From Stella humosa (GTDB lineage Bacteria; Pseudomonadota; Alphaproteobacteria; ATCC43930; Allostellaceae), in assembly GCF_006738645.1 (NCBI RefSeq), contig NZ_AP019700.1:4384001-4448000 (forward strand): a stretch of DNA of 64,000 nucleotides, given 5' to 3'. The notes under the pieces are model-generated. The model was not told where the DNA came from. It saw only the letters and a program-made list of their open reading frames with translations, and did not search any database. Both the position numbers and the translations under genes were made by a program. Below are positions 50,363 through 59,868 of the stretch, piece after piece; position 1 is the first letter of the stretch, and each line of letters starts with the position of its first letter.

Positions 50363-50992
50363 ATGGACAGCGTCGACATCCAGCCCACCATCGCCGACCA
50401 GGACGAGCTGCGGCAGCACTACGGCCCCGTTTCCGGCCTGGCCGAGAAGAAGGTGCTGGACTACATCGACCCGCATTCACGCAATTTCATCGCCATGTCG
50501 CCGTTCCACGTGCTGGCGACGGCAGGCGATGACGGCTCGGCCGACGCCTCCCCGCGCGGCGATGCGCCCGGCTTCGTCGTCGTGCTGGACGAGCGCACGC
50601 TGCTGATCCCCGATCGGGTCGGCAACAACCGCGTCGACAGCTTCAAGAACCTGGTCGTGCATCCGGGCGTCGGCCTGCTGTTCTTCGTGCCCGGCATCGA
50701 CGAGACGCTGCGCATCAACGGCCGCGCTCGCCTGACCACCGACGCGGCGGTCCTGGAGCCGCTGACCGTGCAGGGCCGGGCGCCGCGCGCGGCCATGCTG
50801 GTGGAGGTGGACGAGGTCTTCTTCCATTGCGGCAAGGCGCTGAAGCGCAGCAACCTCTGGGATCCGTCCACTAAGGTCGAGCGCGCCAGCTTCCCGACGC
50901 TGGGCCGCATCATCGCCGACCAGACCCGCGTCGGCACCGGCGAGGAAGCCGACAAGCGGATCGAGGAAAGCTACCGCACCCGCCTCTACTGA
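50363..50992 (+). CDS. Pyridoxamine 5'-phosphate oxidase-family flavoprotein
   Basis: A 209-residue PPOX-fold protein. The typical split-barrel features are SRNFIAMSPFHVLATAGDDGSADASPRGDAPGFVV-like segment (motif SPRGD), NNRVDSFKNLVVHPGVGLLF and LRINGRARLTTD. The family usually binds FMN or F420, and its members reduce or sense various ligands. It is divergent from scpA across 167 bases. No substrate is apparent. Confidence 0.88.
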   Translation: MDSVDIQPTIADQDELRQHYGPVSGLAEKKVLDYIDPHSRNFIAMSPFHVLATAGDDGSADASPRGDAPGFVVVLDERTLLIPDRVGNNRVDSFKNLVVHPGVGLLFFVPGIDETLRINGRARLTTDAAVLEPLTVQGRAPRAAMLVEVDEVFFHCGKALKRSNLWDPSTKVERASFPTLGRIIADQTRVGTGEEADKRIEESYRTRLY

Positions 50993-51026
50993 GGCGGGCC
51001 GGCAGCGGGCGCTCGGCAGGGGCGGC

Positions 51027-52010
51027 TCAGGCGTAGAGCCGCTCCTTCTCCAGCCCCTTGTAGAGATCGGCGACGTACTCGCCATAGCCGTTGAAGAGCA
51101 GCGTCGGCACGCGCTCGTCGCTGCCCAGCACGCGCTCGGTCGCCTGGCTCCAGCGCGGGTGCGACACCGCCGGGTTCACGTTGGCCCAGAAGCCGTATTC
51201 GGACGCCTGCAGCTTCTCCCAGTAGCCGACCGGGCGCTTGTCGGTGAACTCCACCCGCACGATCGACTTCACCTGCTTGAAGCCATACTTCCAGGGCGTG
51301 ACGAAGCGCATCGGCGCGCCGTTCTGCTTGGGCAGCGGCTTGCCATAGAGACCCGTCGCGATGAAGGACAGCTCGTTGGTCGCCTCCTCCATCGTCAGCC
51401 CGTCGGTATAGGGCCAGGGATACCAGCTCTGGCGCTGGCCGGACGCGATCTTGGGGTCCATGAAGGTCTGCATGACGACGTACTTGGCCGACGACAGCGG
51501 CCGGGCGAAATCGATCATCGCCTTCATCGGGAAGCCCGACCACGGCACCGCCATCGACCAGGCCTCGACGCAGCGGAAGCGGTAGAGGCGCTCCTCCAGC
51601 GGCATCTGCTTCACCAGGTCGTCGAAGTCGACCGTCATCGGCTTCTCGACCATGCCCTCGAAGCGCACCGTCCAGGGCCGCAGCTTGAGCGCCTGGGCCG
51701 CCGACGAGATGCCCTTGTGCGAGCCGAACTCGTAGAAATTGTTGTAGGTGGTGGCGTCCTTCTCGGGCGTGATCGGCCGGTCGAGCCGATAGCGCATGTT
51801 CTGCTTCACCGGGTACATGCCGGCCGTGGGGTCGGCCTCCGGCGCCTGGGCGAAGGCGGAGCCGATGGCGTCCAGCGCATAGGGCGCGCCGGCGATGGCC
51901 GCGGCACCGAAGCCGGCCGCCGTCAGAAGCTGGCGGCGGTTGAGGTAGGTGCTCTCGGGCGTGGCCGCGGATTCGCGGAGTTCCCAGCCACGCGGGCGCT
52001 TGATCAGCAT
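51027..52010 (-). CDS. msrP: Periplasmic molybdopterin methionine sulfoxide reductase catalytic subunit
   Basis: A 327-residue Tat-exported enzyme (signal NRRQLLTAAGFGAAAIA) that repairs oxidised methionine in envelope proteins. The molybdenum-binding Cys is C147 in YRFRCVEAWSMAVPWSGF, and TPWKYGFKQVKSIVRVEF and ASEYGFWANVNP are typical. The ATG at 52010 is preceded by GGGAG at 7 bases and is preferred to a GTG at 52016. The membrane haem partner MsrQ is not adjacent, although they are usually paired. Confidence 0.94.
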   Translation of the reverse strand: MLIKRPRGWELRESAATPESTYLNRRQLLTAAGFGAAAIAGAPYALDAIGSAFAQAPEADPTAGMYPVKQNMRYRLDRPITPEKDATTYNNFYEFGSHKGISSAAQALKLRPWTVRFEGMVEKPMTVDFDDLVKQMPLEERLYRFRCVEAWSMAVPWSGFPMKAMIDFARPLSSAKYVVMQTFMDPKIASGQRQSWYPWPYTDGLTMEEATNELSFIATGLYGKPLPKQNGAPMRFVTPWKYGFKQVKSIVRVEFTDKRPVGYWEKLQASEYGFWANVNPAVSHPRWSQATERVLGSDERVPTLLFNGYGEYVADLYKGLEKERLYA

Positions 52011-52089
52011 CGGCACTCTCCCTGTTTCAACCCAGGATGCCAGACTAGCCCCGCCGCGCCATCACGGAACAATCAACTGCGCTTGAACG

Positions 52090-52117
52090 GCGGGAAGGGG
52101 CTCGCGTCCCTTCCCGC
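52090..52117 (-). terminator. Terminator after the hydratase gene
   Basis: GCGGGAAGGG (52090-52099) pairs perfectly with CCCTTCCCGC (52108-52117) around an 8-base loop. It follows the stop of the hydratase gene on the minus strand by 23 bases. A T-run is lacking. Confidence 0.55.
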
Positions 52118-52139
52118 TGCCCAGGGCTAGCGGCCGGAG

Positions 52140-52913
52140 TCAGCGAAACTTGGCCGACACCTCGCCCAGGCCGGCGAAGCTGGCCGTCACGCTGGAGCCC
52201 GCCGCCATCGGCTGCGGCGCGATGGTGCTGCCGGTGGTGACGATCTCGCCCGCCTTCAGGCCGCCCGTCGACGCGACCTCGTTGGCGAGCCAGGCGAGCG
52301 AGCGCAAGGGGTGGCCCAGCACGTTGGCGCCCTTGCCCTCGACCGTGGCGCCGCCGGCAATCACGACCGTCACCAAGCCATTGACCAGGTCCAGGCCGCG
52401 CCAGTCCTCGACGCCGGCGCCCAGGATGAAGGCCCCGTGGGCACCATTGTCGGCGATCAGGCTCTCGACGCCGACCGCCAGCCACGCGCTGAACGCGCTG
52501 TCGACGATCTCGATAGCCGGGTGAACCGAGGCCACCGCGTCGGCCACCGACTCGGCCGTATAAGGCGTGGCCGACGGCGGCAGGTCGCGGCCGAGGCGGA
52601 AGGCGTACTCGGCCTCCATCACCCGCATCGAGAAGCCGGCATCGGCCAGCACGGCCGGGCTCTGGTGGAACCGCCCCTCGACCAGCCGGCCATAGAAGGG
52701 CCGGTCGTAGGACAGCATCTTCTCGGCCCCCGGGCTGGTGCAGCCGACCTTCCAGCCGCGGGTGGCCTGTCCGCCTTGGGCGACCACCGCCCGCTGGATG
52801 GCAAGTGCGCCCGCCAGGTCAGCCGGCCGCTCGTCCGCCGGCAGGGCCTCGATCCGCGTGCCCGCCCTCGCCGCCAGCAGGCGGGCCGCCGCCCGCGCTT
52901 CCGTTCCACTCAT
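52140..52913 (-). CDS. 2-keto-4-pentenoate hydratase-family enzyme
   Basis: A 257-residue enzyme of the hydratase/decarboxylase family that acts on 2-oxo-4-pentenoate-like compounds of aromatic degradation. GWKVGCTSPGAEKML, FSMRVMEAEYAFRLGRDLPP (metal-binding Glu pair) and HPAIEIVDSAFSAW are the family segments, with the ending VTASFAGLGEVSAKF. The ATG at 52913 lies 14 bases after the EF-G-like gene in the same direction. No other aromatic-degradation genes are present, so the in vivo substrate is uncertain. Confidence 0.88.
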   Translation of the reverse strand: MSGTEARAAARLLAARAGTRIEALPADERPADLAGALAIQRAVVAQGGQATRGWKVGCTSPGAEKMLSYDRPFYGRLVEGRFHQSPAVLADAGFSMRVMEAEYAFRLGRDLPPSATPYTAESVADAVASVHPAIEIVDSAFSAWLAVGVESLIADNGAHGAFILGAGVEDWRGLDLVNGLVTVVIAGGATVEGKGANVLGHPLRSLAWLANEVASTGGLKAGEIVTTGSTIAPQPMAAGSSVTASFAGLGEVSAKFR

Positions 52914-52927
52914 GCCCGCACTTCCCC

Positions 52928-54967
52928 CTATTGCGCCGCGGCGGCCCGGCTTTCGACGATCTTGTCGGCCGCCCGCCCGGTCAGTTCCTGGAGATGGTCG
53001 AAGCGGGCGGTATAGCTGCCGACGCCGTGCGACAGCGAGCGCAATTCCACGATCAGGTCGTGGATTTCCGACGCCGGCATGTAGGCGGTCACCACGTCCC
53101 ATCCGGGCCAGCCCTCGCGCGCGTCATAGCCCAGCAACTGCCCGCGCCGGCCGCTCGCCAGCCGCTGCACGCGCGCGGTGTAGGCGCTGGGCGCCGTCAT
53201 CTCGACCTGCAGGATCGGCTCCAGCAGGACGGGCTCGCACTGCGGCAGCCCCTCGACCATGGCCTGGCGGCCGGCGGTCTTGAAGGCCATGTCCGAGCTG
53301 TCGACGGCGTGGAACTGGCCGCTGGTCAGGGTCACCGACAGGTCGACCACCGGGAACCCCAGCGGCCCCTGCTTCAGATACTCGCGCACCCCCTCCTCGA
53401 CCGCGGGGATGTACTGCTTGGGCACGACGCCGCCGACGATGCTGTCGCCGAAGACGAAGCCCGAGCCGCGCGGCAGCGGCTTGATGTCGATATGGATGTC
53501 GGCGAACTGCCCGTGCCCGCCCGACTGCCGCTTGAAGCGGGTGTGCAGGGAATGCGGCCGGCGGATCGTCTCCTTGAAGGCGACCTGCGGCGGGCGGGTG
53601 GCGACCGGCACGTTGTAGCGGTTGCGCAGCCGGTCGACCGCGATCTGCAGATGGATGTCGCCCTGGCCGGACAGGACCAGCTCGTGCGTCTCCTCGCGGA
53701 AGGCGGCCGAGAGCGCCGGGTCCTCCTCCGCCAGGCGGGCCAGCGCGCCCGTCAGCTTGACCTCGTCGGCCCGCTTCTCGGCATGGAGCGCCAGGGCATA
53801 GACCGGCGGCGGCGGCGCCGGCCACGCCAGCCCCGGCTCGCCGCGGCCGGACGGGCTCAGCACCGCGCCGGTGGCGATCGCCTCCATCCGCGCCAGCCCG
53901 ACGACGTCACCCTGGACGGCGGCCGGCACCTTCTGCTGCTGCTGGCCGACCAGGCGGACGACACCGCCCACGCGCACGTCGTTCAGCACCAGCCCCTCGG
54001 TCACCTGGCCGCGCCAGATGCGGGCCAGCGACAGCTTGCCGGTATGGGCGGCATGCACCGTCTTGAACACCTGGGCCAGCGGCTCGCCGGTGGCGGCGAT
54101 GCCCTTGCGCTCGGCCGTCTGGGCCGGCTGCGGCACCTCGTGGCGCAGTGCCTTCAGCAGGCGGCGGACGCCATGGTCGCGCTCGGCCGCACCCAGGAAC
54201 ACCGGCACCAGCAGGTCCTGCTCCAGGTCGCGGGCGAGCTGGGCATAGACCTCCTCCTTGGCCGGCATGGCATCGGACAGCAACTGCTCCAGCAGCGCAT
54301 CGTCGAAATCGGCCAGCCGTTCCAGCAGCTTCTGCCGCTCGTCGGCCTCGCGCTCACGCGCCGTCTCGGGCATGGCGATCAGCTCGGACGCCTGGCCCGG
54401 CTTGTAGGCATAGGCGCGCTCGCTGACGAGGTCGACATAGCCGGTCACCGTCGACTCGGCCTCGGGCGCGCGGATCGGCACCTGGCGCAGGACGAGCGGG
54501 CGCTGCGACACCTGCTGCAAGGCCTCCATCAGGTCGCGCACGCGCACCGTGGCATTGTCCATCTTGTTGATGAACAGCATGTGCGGGATGGCGTTGTCGT
54601 CGAGGAACTTGAACAGCGGCCCCAGCATCACCGCCTTGTCGATGTCGGGCTCGCAGACGACGACGGCGGCATCGGCCGCCAGCAGGGCGCCCGTCGCCTC
54701 GGTCGCCAGCTCGATCGAGCCGGGGCAATCGATGAATATCCAAGGGTCTCCAAGATACGTGGTGTGCGCGACGGTCAGCTCCGTCGACATCTGGCGGGCG
54801 CGCGCCTCGGCCGAGCTGTCGCCGACCGTCGTCCCGTCCTTCACCGTGCCGCGCCGCTGCGTCGCGTCGGTCGCATGCAGCAGGGCCTCGAGCAGGCTCG
54901 TCTTACCAGACAGATATGGTCCGACCAGGGCCGCGCAGCGGGGCGCGGCCACCTTCCTTTCGCCCAT
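52928..54967 (-). CDS. EF-G-like translational GTPase (FusA2-type)
   Basis: A 679-residue EF-G homologue. The G domain has P-loop GPYLSGKT (residues 16-23), DCPGS (80-84) instead of the usual DTPGH, and NKMD (134-137). The canonical catalytic His after PG is therefore replaced by Ser (S84). Domain II and the IV/V region (GGHGQFADIHIDIKPLPRGSG, ILQVEMTAPSAY) follow in normal order. This resembles the divergent EF-G2 group, whose role differs from elongation. The ATG at 54967 has a GGAGG about 4-8 bases upstream. It is not next to ribosomal genes. Confidence 0.88.
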   Translation of the reverse strand: MGERKVAAPRCAALVGPYLSGKTSLLEALLHATDATQRRGTVKDGTTVGDSSAEARARQMSTELTVAHTTYLGDPWIFIDCPGSIELATEATGALLAADAAVVVCEPDIDKAVMLGPLFKFLDDNAIPHMLFINKMDNATVRVRDLMEALQQVSQRPLVLRQVPIRAPEAESTVTGYVDLVSERAYAYKPGQASELIAMPETAREREADERQKLLERLADFDDALLEQLLSDAMPAKEEVYAQLARDLEQDLLVPVFLGAAERDHGVRRLLKALRHEVPQPAQTAERKGIAATGEPLAQVFKTVHAAHTGKLSLARIWRGQVTEGLVLNDVRVGGVVRLVGQQQQKVPAAVQGDVVGLARMEAIATGAVLSPSGRGEPGLAWPAPPPPVYALALHAEKRADEVKLTGALARLAEEDPALSAAFREETHELVLSGQGDIHLQIAVDRLRNRYNVPVATRPPQVAFKETIRRPHSLHTRFKRQSGGHGQFADIHIDIKPLPRGSGFVFGDSIVGGVVPKQYIPAVEEGVREYLKQGPLGFPVVDLSVTLTSGQFHAVDSSDMAFKTAGRQAMVEGLPQCEPVLLEPILQVEMTAPSAYTARVQRLASGRRGQLLGYDAREGWPGWDVVTAYMPASEIHDLIVELRSLSHGVGSYTARFDHLQELTGRAADKIVESRAAAAQ

Positions 54968-55142
54968 CGTCCAGCCTCCTTCAGGAGGTCTAGGGCCGCC
55001 GGGCGGGATGGCCCGACGGCTCCTCCCGGGCAAAGGATGAGACCTGCCGGAAGGGCGGGGCAACAGGAAAATGCGCCGGCCGGGCCGGAACCCGGCCCCA
55101 TGCCGGCCGGTTGCCGATCGCTGGAGGAGGTGGCTGCGGGCG

Positions 55143-56039
55143 ATGCAACGGGCGGGCGAGGTCAGGATCGGCGTATCGGGCTGGACCTATCCGCCCTGGC
55201 GCGGACAGTTCTATCCGGCTGGCCTGCCGCAGCGGCTCGAGCTGGCGCACGCCGCCTCGATCTTCCGCAGCATCGAGGTGAACGGCACCTTCTACGGCCT
55301 GCAGAAGCCCACCACCTTCGCCCGCTGGGCCGCCGAGACGCCGGACGATTTCGTTTTTGCCGTAAAGGGACCGCGCTTCATCACGCATGACCAGCGCTTG
55401 GCCGAGCCGGCCGGGCCGCTCGCCAACTTCCTGGCATCGGGCGTGCTGCGGCTGGGTCCGAAGCTGGGGCCGATCCTGTGGCAGCTGCCGCCCAGCCTGC
55501 CCTTCGAGCCCCATCGGCTAGAGACCTTCCTGGCCCTGCTGCCCCACACCACCGCCAACGCCGCAGCATTCGCCGCCCGCCACGAGCCGCGCATGAACGG
55601 CAGCACCTGGATCGAGACCGACGCCGACCGACCGTTGCGCCACGCCCTGGAGATCCGTCACGACAGCTATCGCGCCCCGGCCTTCATCGCCCTGCTGCGC
55701 CGCCACCGCGTGGCGCTGGTCTGCGCCGACACGGTCGACTGGCCGCGGCTGATGGACCGGACGGCGGACTTCGCCTACTGCCGCCTGCATGGTTCGCGCG
55801 AACTCTATCGCAGCGGCTATGGTCCGGACGAGCTGGCCCGCTGGGCTGCCCGAGTGACCGCCTGGGCGGCCGGGATCGCGATGGAAGACGGCGCGTTCGC
55901 CGGCCCGCCCGGTGGCGAGGCCATGCCGAGCGACGTCTTCGTCTATTTCGACAATACTGAAAAGTTGCGGGCGCCCGACGACGCCCAGGTGCTGGCGCGG
56001 CTGGTGGCGGACGCCGGGCCGGGCACCGCGCACACCTAG
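55143..56039 (+). CDS. DUF72-family protein
   Basis: A 298-residue protein with the DUF72 TIM-barrel-like pattern: GEVRIGVSGWTYPPWRGQFYP, SIEVNGTFYGLQKPTTFARW, FVFAVKGPRFITHDQRL, ILWQLPPSLPF and DVFVYFDNTEKLRAP. The biochemical function is unknown, though the fold suggests a hydrolase-like barrel. The ATG at 55143 is chosen near the family start; a longer frame begins at 55071. It is divergent from the EF-G-like gene. Confidence 0.9.
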   Translation: MQRAGEVRIGVSGWTYPPWRGQFYPAGLPQRLELAHAASIFRSIEVNGTFYGLQKPTTFARWAAETPDDFVFAVKGPRFITHDQRLAEPAGPLANFLASGVLRLGPKLGPILWQLPPSLPFEPHRLETFLALLPHTTANAAAFAARHEPRMNGSTWIETDADRPLRHALEIRHDSYRAPAFIALLRRHRVALVCADTVDWPRLMDRTADFAYCRLHGSRELYRSGYGPDELARWAARVTAWAAGIAMEDGAFAGPPGGEAMPSDVFVYFDNTEKLRAPDDAQVLARLVADAGPGTAHT

Positions 56040-56103
56040 CCGATAGGCCAGCGAGCGGTTTGCTGACGAATCTCTTCGTTTCCGGTGAGGCGATCCGTGC
56101 GGT

Positions 56104-56292
56104 TCACGTCTGGTTCTGTCCCCTGCGCAATTCCTCCGCCGTGATGCGCACGGGCTTGCCGTCCCGTACCACCACGATGGCCGTGTCAGTCTGCAAGGCA
56201 GTTTGCCGAGCAAGTTCCGCCGCGCGCAGCATCGCGGCGAGCGAGCCGCGCAGGTCGGGGTTCCGCGCCATTGAAAGGTCTTCCGGCTTCAT
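56104..56292 (-). CDS. Small partner of the zeta-like kinase (candidate antitoxin)
   Basis: A 62-residue basic protein whose ATG at 56292 overlaps the stop of the zeta-like gene (ATGA) and follows GGAGAG. It reads KPEDLSMARNPDLRGSLAAM then a helix-rich AELARQTALQTDTAIVV and ends in KPVRITAEELRR. I do not recognise a named family. Position and coupling suggest an antitoxin or regulator of the upstream kinase. An alternative ATG at 56307 would add five residues. Confidence 0.6.
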   Translation of the reverse strand: MKPEDLSMARNPDLRGSLAAMLRAAELARQTALQTDTAIVVVRDGKPVRITAEELRRGQNQT

Positions 56293-56822
56293 GGATTCTC
56301 TCCCCATTCCAACAGTGCGGGCCTGACACCAGTATTGTCGTACACTGCCCAGTCATCAACGGCAGCACGGTAGACTCGTTCAAAGTTATGCCACCCGGCC
56401 ACAAAGCGCCGCTGGATGACAGACTCCGGAATATTGTGCCCACCCTGACGCACCCGCTCTGCCACCCGCGCGATGGCGGTTTCCACACTGGGCAGCGTCA
56501 GAAAGAACAGGCTGACCCGATACCCCTGTGCCCGCCACCGGGGAATTTGGCGCAGGTAGCCGGCGCCGGATAGCGTGGTCTCGAAGGCAAAGCTGTCACC
56601 GCGCCCGGCACATAGTTCGATCTCCTCCAGCATGAGGCGCCCGGCCTTGATCGCGGCAGTTTCCGGCGCGAAGGGGGCCAGTCCGGCGGCGATCAGGTCG
56701 GCATTGATGAACCGCAGAAGTTGCGCCTCCGCCGGCAGGAACGAGCGGGCGAACGTGGTTTTGCCGGCGCCGTTGGGGCCGGCGATGATGATGATTTTCT
56801 TGGCCGGCGCCCCTGCAATCAT
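56289..56822 (-). CDS. Zeta-toxin-like P-loop kinase
   Basis: A 177-residue kinase of the zeta-toxin type. P-loop GPNGAGKT (residues 15-22), FINADLIAAGLAPF and SFAFETTLSGAGYL are the hallmark segments, followed by FFLTLPSVETAIARVAERV and HNIPESVIQRRFVAG. Zeta toxins phosphorylate UDP-N-acetylglucosamine; chromosomal relatives may act on other small molecules. The stop overlaps the small partner gene, so the two form a unit. Confidence 0.85.
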   Translation of the reverse strand: MIAGAPAKKIIIIAGPNGAGKTTFARSFLPAEAQLLRFINADLIAAGLAPFAPETAAIKAGRLMLEEIELCAGRGDSFAFETTLSGAGYLRQIPRWRAQGYRVSLFFLTLPSVETAIARVAERVRQGGHNIPESVIQRRFVAGWHNFERVYRAAVDDWAVYDNTGVRPALLEWGENP

Positions 56823-56898
56823 GCACCGGCCCCTCCAGATCGGCCGCGATGAGCCTGGCGCCTCCTGCCAGGCCACGGCAAGCCCCATCGCGGTTGGA

Positions 56899-56933
56899 GC
56901 CCGCGGCGCCGCGGGCGACCGATCCGGTCGCCC
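56899..56933 (-). terminator. Two overlapping hairpins after the aspartate aminotransferase gene
   Basis: GCCCGCGG (56899-56906) pairs with CCGCGGGC (56909-56916), while GGGCGACC (56913-56920) pairs with GGTCGCCC (56926-56933). The two helices share bases 56913-56916 and cannot form at once. One probably terminates the aminotransferase transcript. No T-run is seen. Confidence 0.4.
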
Positions 56934-56952
56934 GCCCGTTCTGCCGCTCAGT

Positions 56953-58212
<1,260 letters not shown>

Positions 58213-58368
58213 CTAGGGCCGAAGACAGGGCGACGCAACAATGCCGCCGGTTTGGTGCCAGATGGCACCCTTATGGGCCATGAACATTTGGCGGCAACCG
58301 CCCGATCTACTTCACAAATTCACCCGCGCGCCCCATTTCTGCCGTGTTGGAAAGGCAGGGTGGCGCCC

Positions 58369-58566
58369 ATGGAACATTGTCGAGAGACCACCAACGACAA
58401 GGCACGCCCCGACGCGGCGCGGAGCCAGCTCTGGCTGCGCGGCGAGCCGAGGCTCGAGGAGCTGCTTCGGGATCCGATGCTGCTCCTGGTGCTGGATCGC
58501 TGGAACACGAGCGTCGACGAGATCCGCCGCCTGGCGGATCGCGTCGAGCACGGGCAGATTCACTAG
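58369..58566 (+). CDS. Small protein of unknown function
   Basis: A 65-residue product starting at ATG 58369. The C-terminal half, LEELLRDPMLLLVLDRWNTS, then VDEIRRLADRVEHG, is an amphipathic helix pair; the N-terminal half is polar. Upstream frame extension to 58252 exists but reads unlike a protein. It ends 19 bases before the convergent ahpD. No family is recognised. Confidence 0.45.
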   Translation: MEHCRETTNDKARPDAARSQLWLRGEPRLEELLRDPMLLLVLDRWNTSVDEIRRLADRVEHGQIH

Positions 58567-58584
58567 CCTCCGGACCGCTGCGGC

Positions 58585-59133
58585 TCAGGCTGCGGCCGGA
58601 AGCGCCTCGGTCCGGCGCGCCTCTTCGAGCGCCACCGCCACGGCATTGACCACGGCGGCGATGCGCACCACCGCCTGGACAGCCTCCTTGCTGCCACCCT
58701 TCTCGGTCACCGCGCGGGCGTGGGACGCCATGCACATGCCGCAGCCGTTGATCGCCGACACCCCCATCGACCACAGCTCGAAATCGAGATGCGGCACGCC
58801 CGGATTGCCGATCACGTTCATCCGCAGGCGGGCCGGCATGCGGCCATAGTCCGCATCCTCCACCAAGTGGGTGAAGCGGTAATAGACGTTGTTCATCGCC
58901 ATGATGGCGGCGGCCGCCCGCGCGGCATCGCGCCCGGCGGCGTCCAGGTGCTGGGCGGCGTCGGACTCGACGGCGGCCACCAGTTCCGGGTTGCGCGCGG
59001 CGACGGCGGCCGACAGGGCCGCACCCCAGCGCTGCGCCGGCGTCAGCTCGGGCGTGGCCAGCACGGTGGTGAGGTTCAGCTTCAGGTCGCGCGCGAACGC
59101 CGGCAGCGCGTCCCGGATCGATTCGATGGACAT
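58585..59133 (-). CDS. ahpD: Alkyl hydroperoxide reductase AhpD
   Basis: A 182-residue thiol-disulfide reductase of the carboxymuconolactone decarboxylase family that reduces AhpC. The CGMC redox pair is C131 and C134, with H138 in MASHARAV; the relay Glu lies before it. Helix MNNVYYRFTHLVEDADYG is typical of AhpD. It follows ahpC by 88 bases in the same direction, so a two-gene peroxide-defence operon is clear. No AhpF is visible, consistent with use of AhpD instead. Confidence 0.94.
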   Translation of the reverse strand: MSIESIRDALPAFARDLKLNLTTVLATPELTPAQRWGAALSAAVAARNPELVAAVESDAAQHLDAAGRDAARAAAAIMAMNNVYYRFTHLVEDADYGRMPARLRMNVIGNPGVPHLDFELWSMGVSAINGCGMCMASHARAVTEKGGSKEAVQAVVRIAAVVNAVAVALEEARRTEALPAAA

Positions 59134-59172
59134 GGATGCTGGTCCTTATGCCGGAGGTTGGAGAGGCCGGGA

Positions 59173-59196
59173 GCGGACGGCAGGTCTGCCGACCGC
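59173..59196 (-). terminator. Hairpin between ahpC and ahpD
   Basis: CGGCA/TGCCG (59178-59182 with 59187-59191) with a GGTC loop is extended by GCGG/CCGC after an A-A mismatch. It lies in the 88-base gap on the minus strand and may attenuate read-through from ahpC into ahpD. Confidence 0.35.
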
Positions 59197-59221
59197 CCGC
59201 CCCCGGCGCCTGGATTGTGGC

Positions 59222-59776
59222 TTAGGCCGCCTTCAGGACCGCCTCGCCCTGCTGCCAGTTGCAGGGGCAGAGTTCGTCCGTCTGCAGGGCGTCCAGCACG
59301 CGCAGCACCTCGTCCGGGTTGCGGCCGACGCTGAGGTCGTTCACCGAGGCGAAGCGGATGATGCCCTGCGGGTCGACGATGAAGGTCGCGCGCAGCGCCA
59401 CGCCCTCGTTCTTGTCGAGGATGCCGAGCGCCTGGCACAGCTCGCGCTTCACGTCGGCGACCCAGGGGAAGGTCAGCTTACCCAGGTCCTCGCGGCTCTG
59501 GCGCCAGGCCAGGTGCACGAACTCGGTGTCGATGCTGCCGCCGACCAGCACGGTGTCGCGCTCGTTGAACGCCTTCTCGATCGCGCCGAAGGCGACGATC
59601 TCGGTCGGGCACACGAAGGTGAAGTCCTTCGGCCAGAAGAAGAAGACCTTCCACTTGCCGGCATCGCTCTGGTCGGTCAGCTGCGTGAAGCCGGTCTTGA
59701 TGTCGCCGGAAACGACGGCCTTGAGGTCGAAGGAGGGAAACTTGTCGCCAACGGTAAGCACGGCATGAAACTCCAT
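59222..59776 (-). CDS. ahpC: Alkyl hydroperoxide peroxiredoxin AhpC
   Basis: A 184-residue typical 2-Cys peroxiredoxin that reduces peroxides. The peroxidatic Cys is C56 in KDFTFVCPTEI, and the resolving pair C170/C172 lies in DELCPCNW. The N-terminal FPSFDLKAVV and FFFWPKDF motifs are family typical. A GTG at 59779 could add one residue; the ATG at 59776 is used. It is divergent from the ATPase gene across 92 bases and is the first gene of ahpC-ahpD. Confidence 0.96.
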   Translation of the reverse strand: MEFHAVLTVGDKFPSFDLKAVVSGDIKTGFTQLTDQSDAGKWKVFFFWPKDFTFVCPTEIVAFGAIEKAFNERDTVLVGGSIDTEFVHLAWRQSREDLGKLTFPWVADVKRELCQALGILDKNEGVALRATFIVDPQGIIRFASVNDLSVGRNPDEVLRVLDALQTDELCPCNWQQGEAVLKAA

Positions 59777-59868
59777 CACTGGGGAATGGGTGAATGCACC
59801 TTAGAGGCATTCTAGATAACGACGGGAATTTGGGTTCCGAAGCCGCGGCCGTCAAGAGGCGATCGACG

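Noticed and set aside
58252-58566. A longer 104-residue version of the small protein before ahpD
   Set aside because: The extra N-terminal part reads like untranslated sequence, and a better-placed ATG occurs at 58369.
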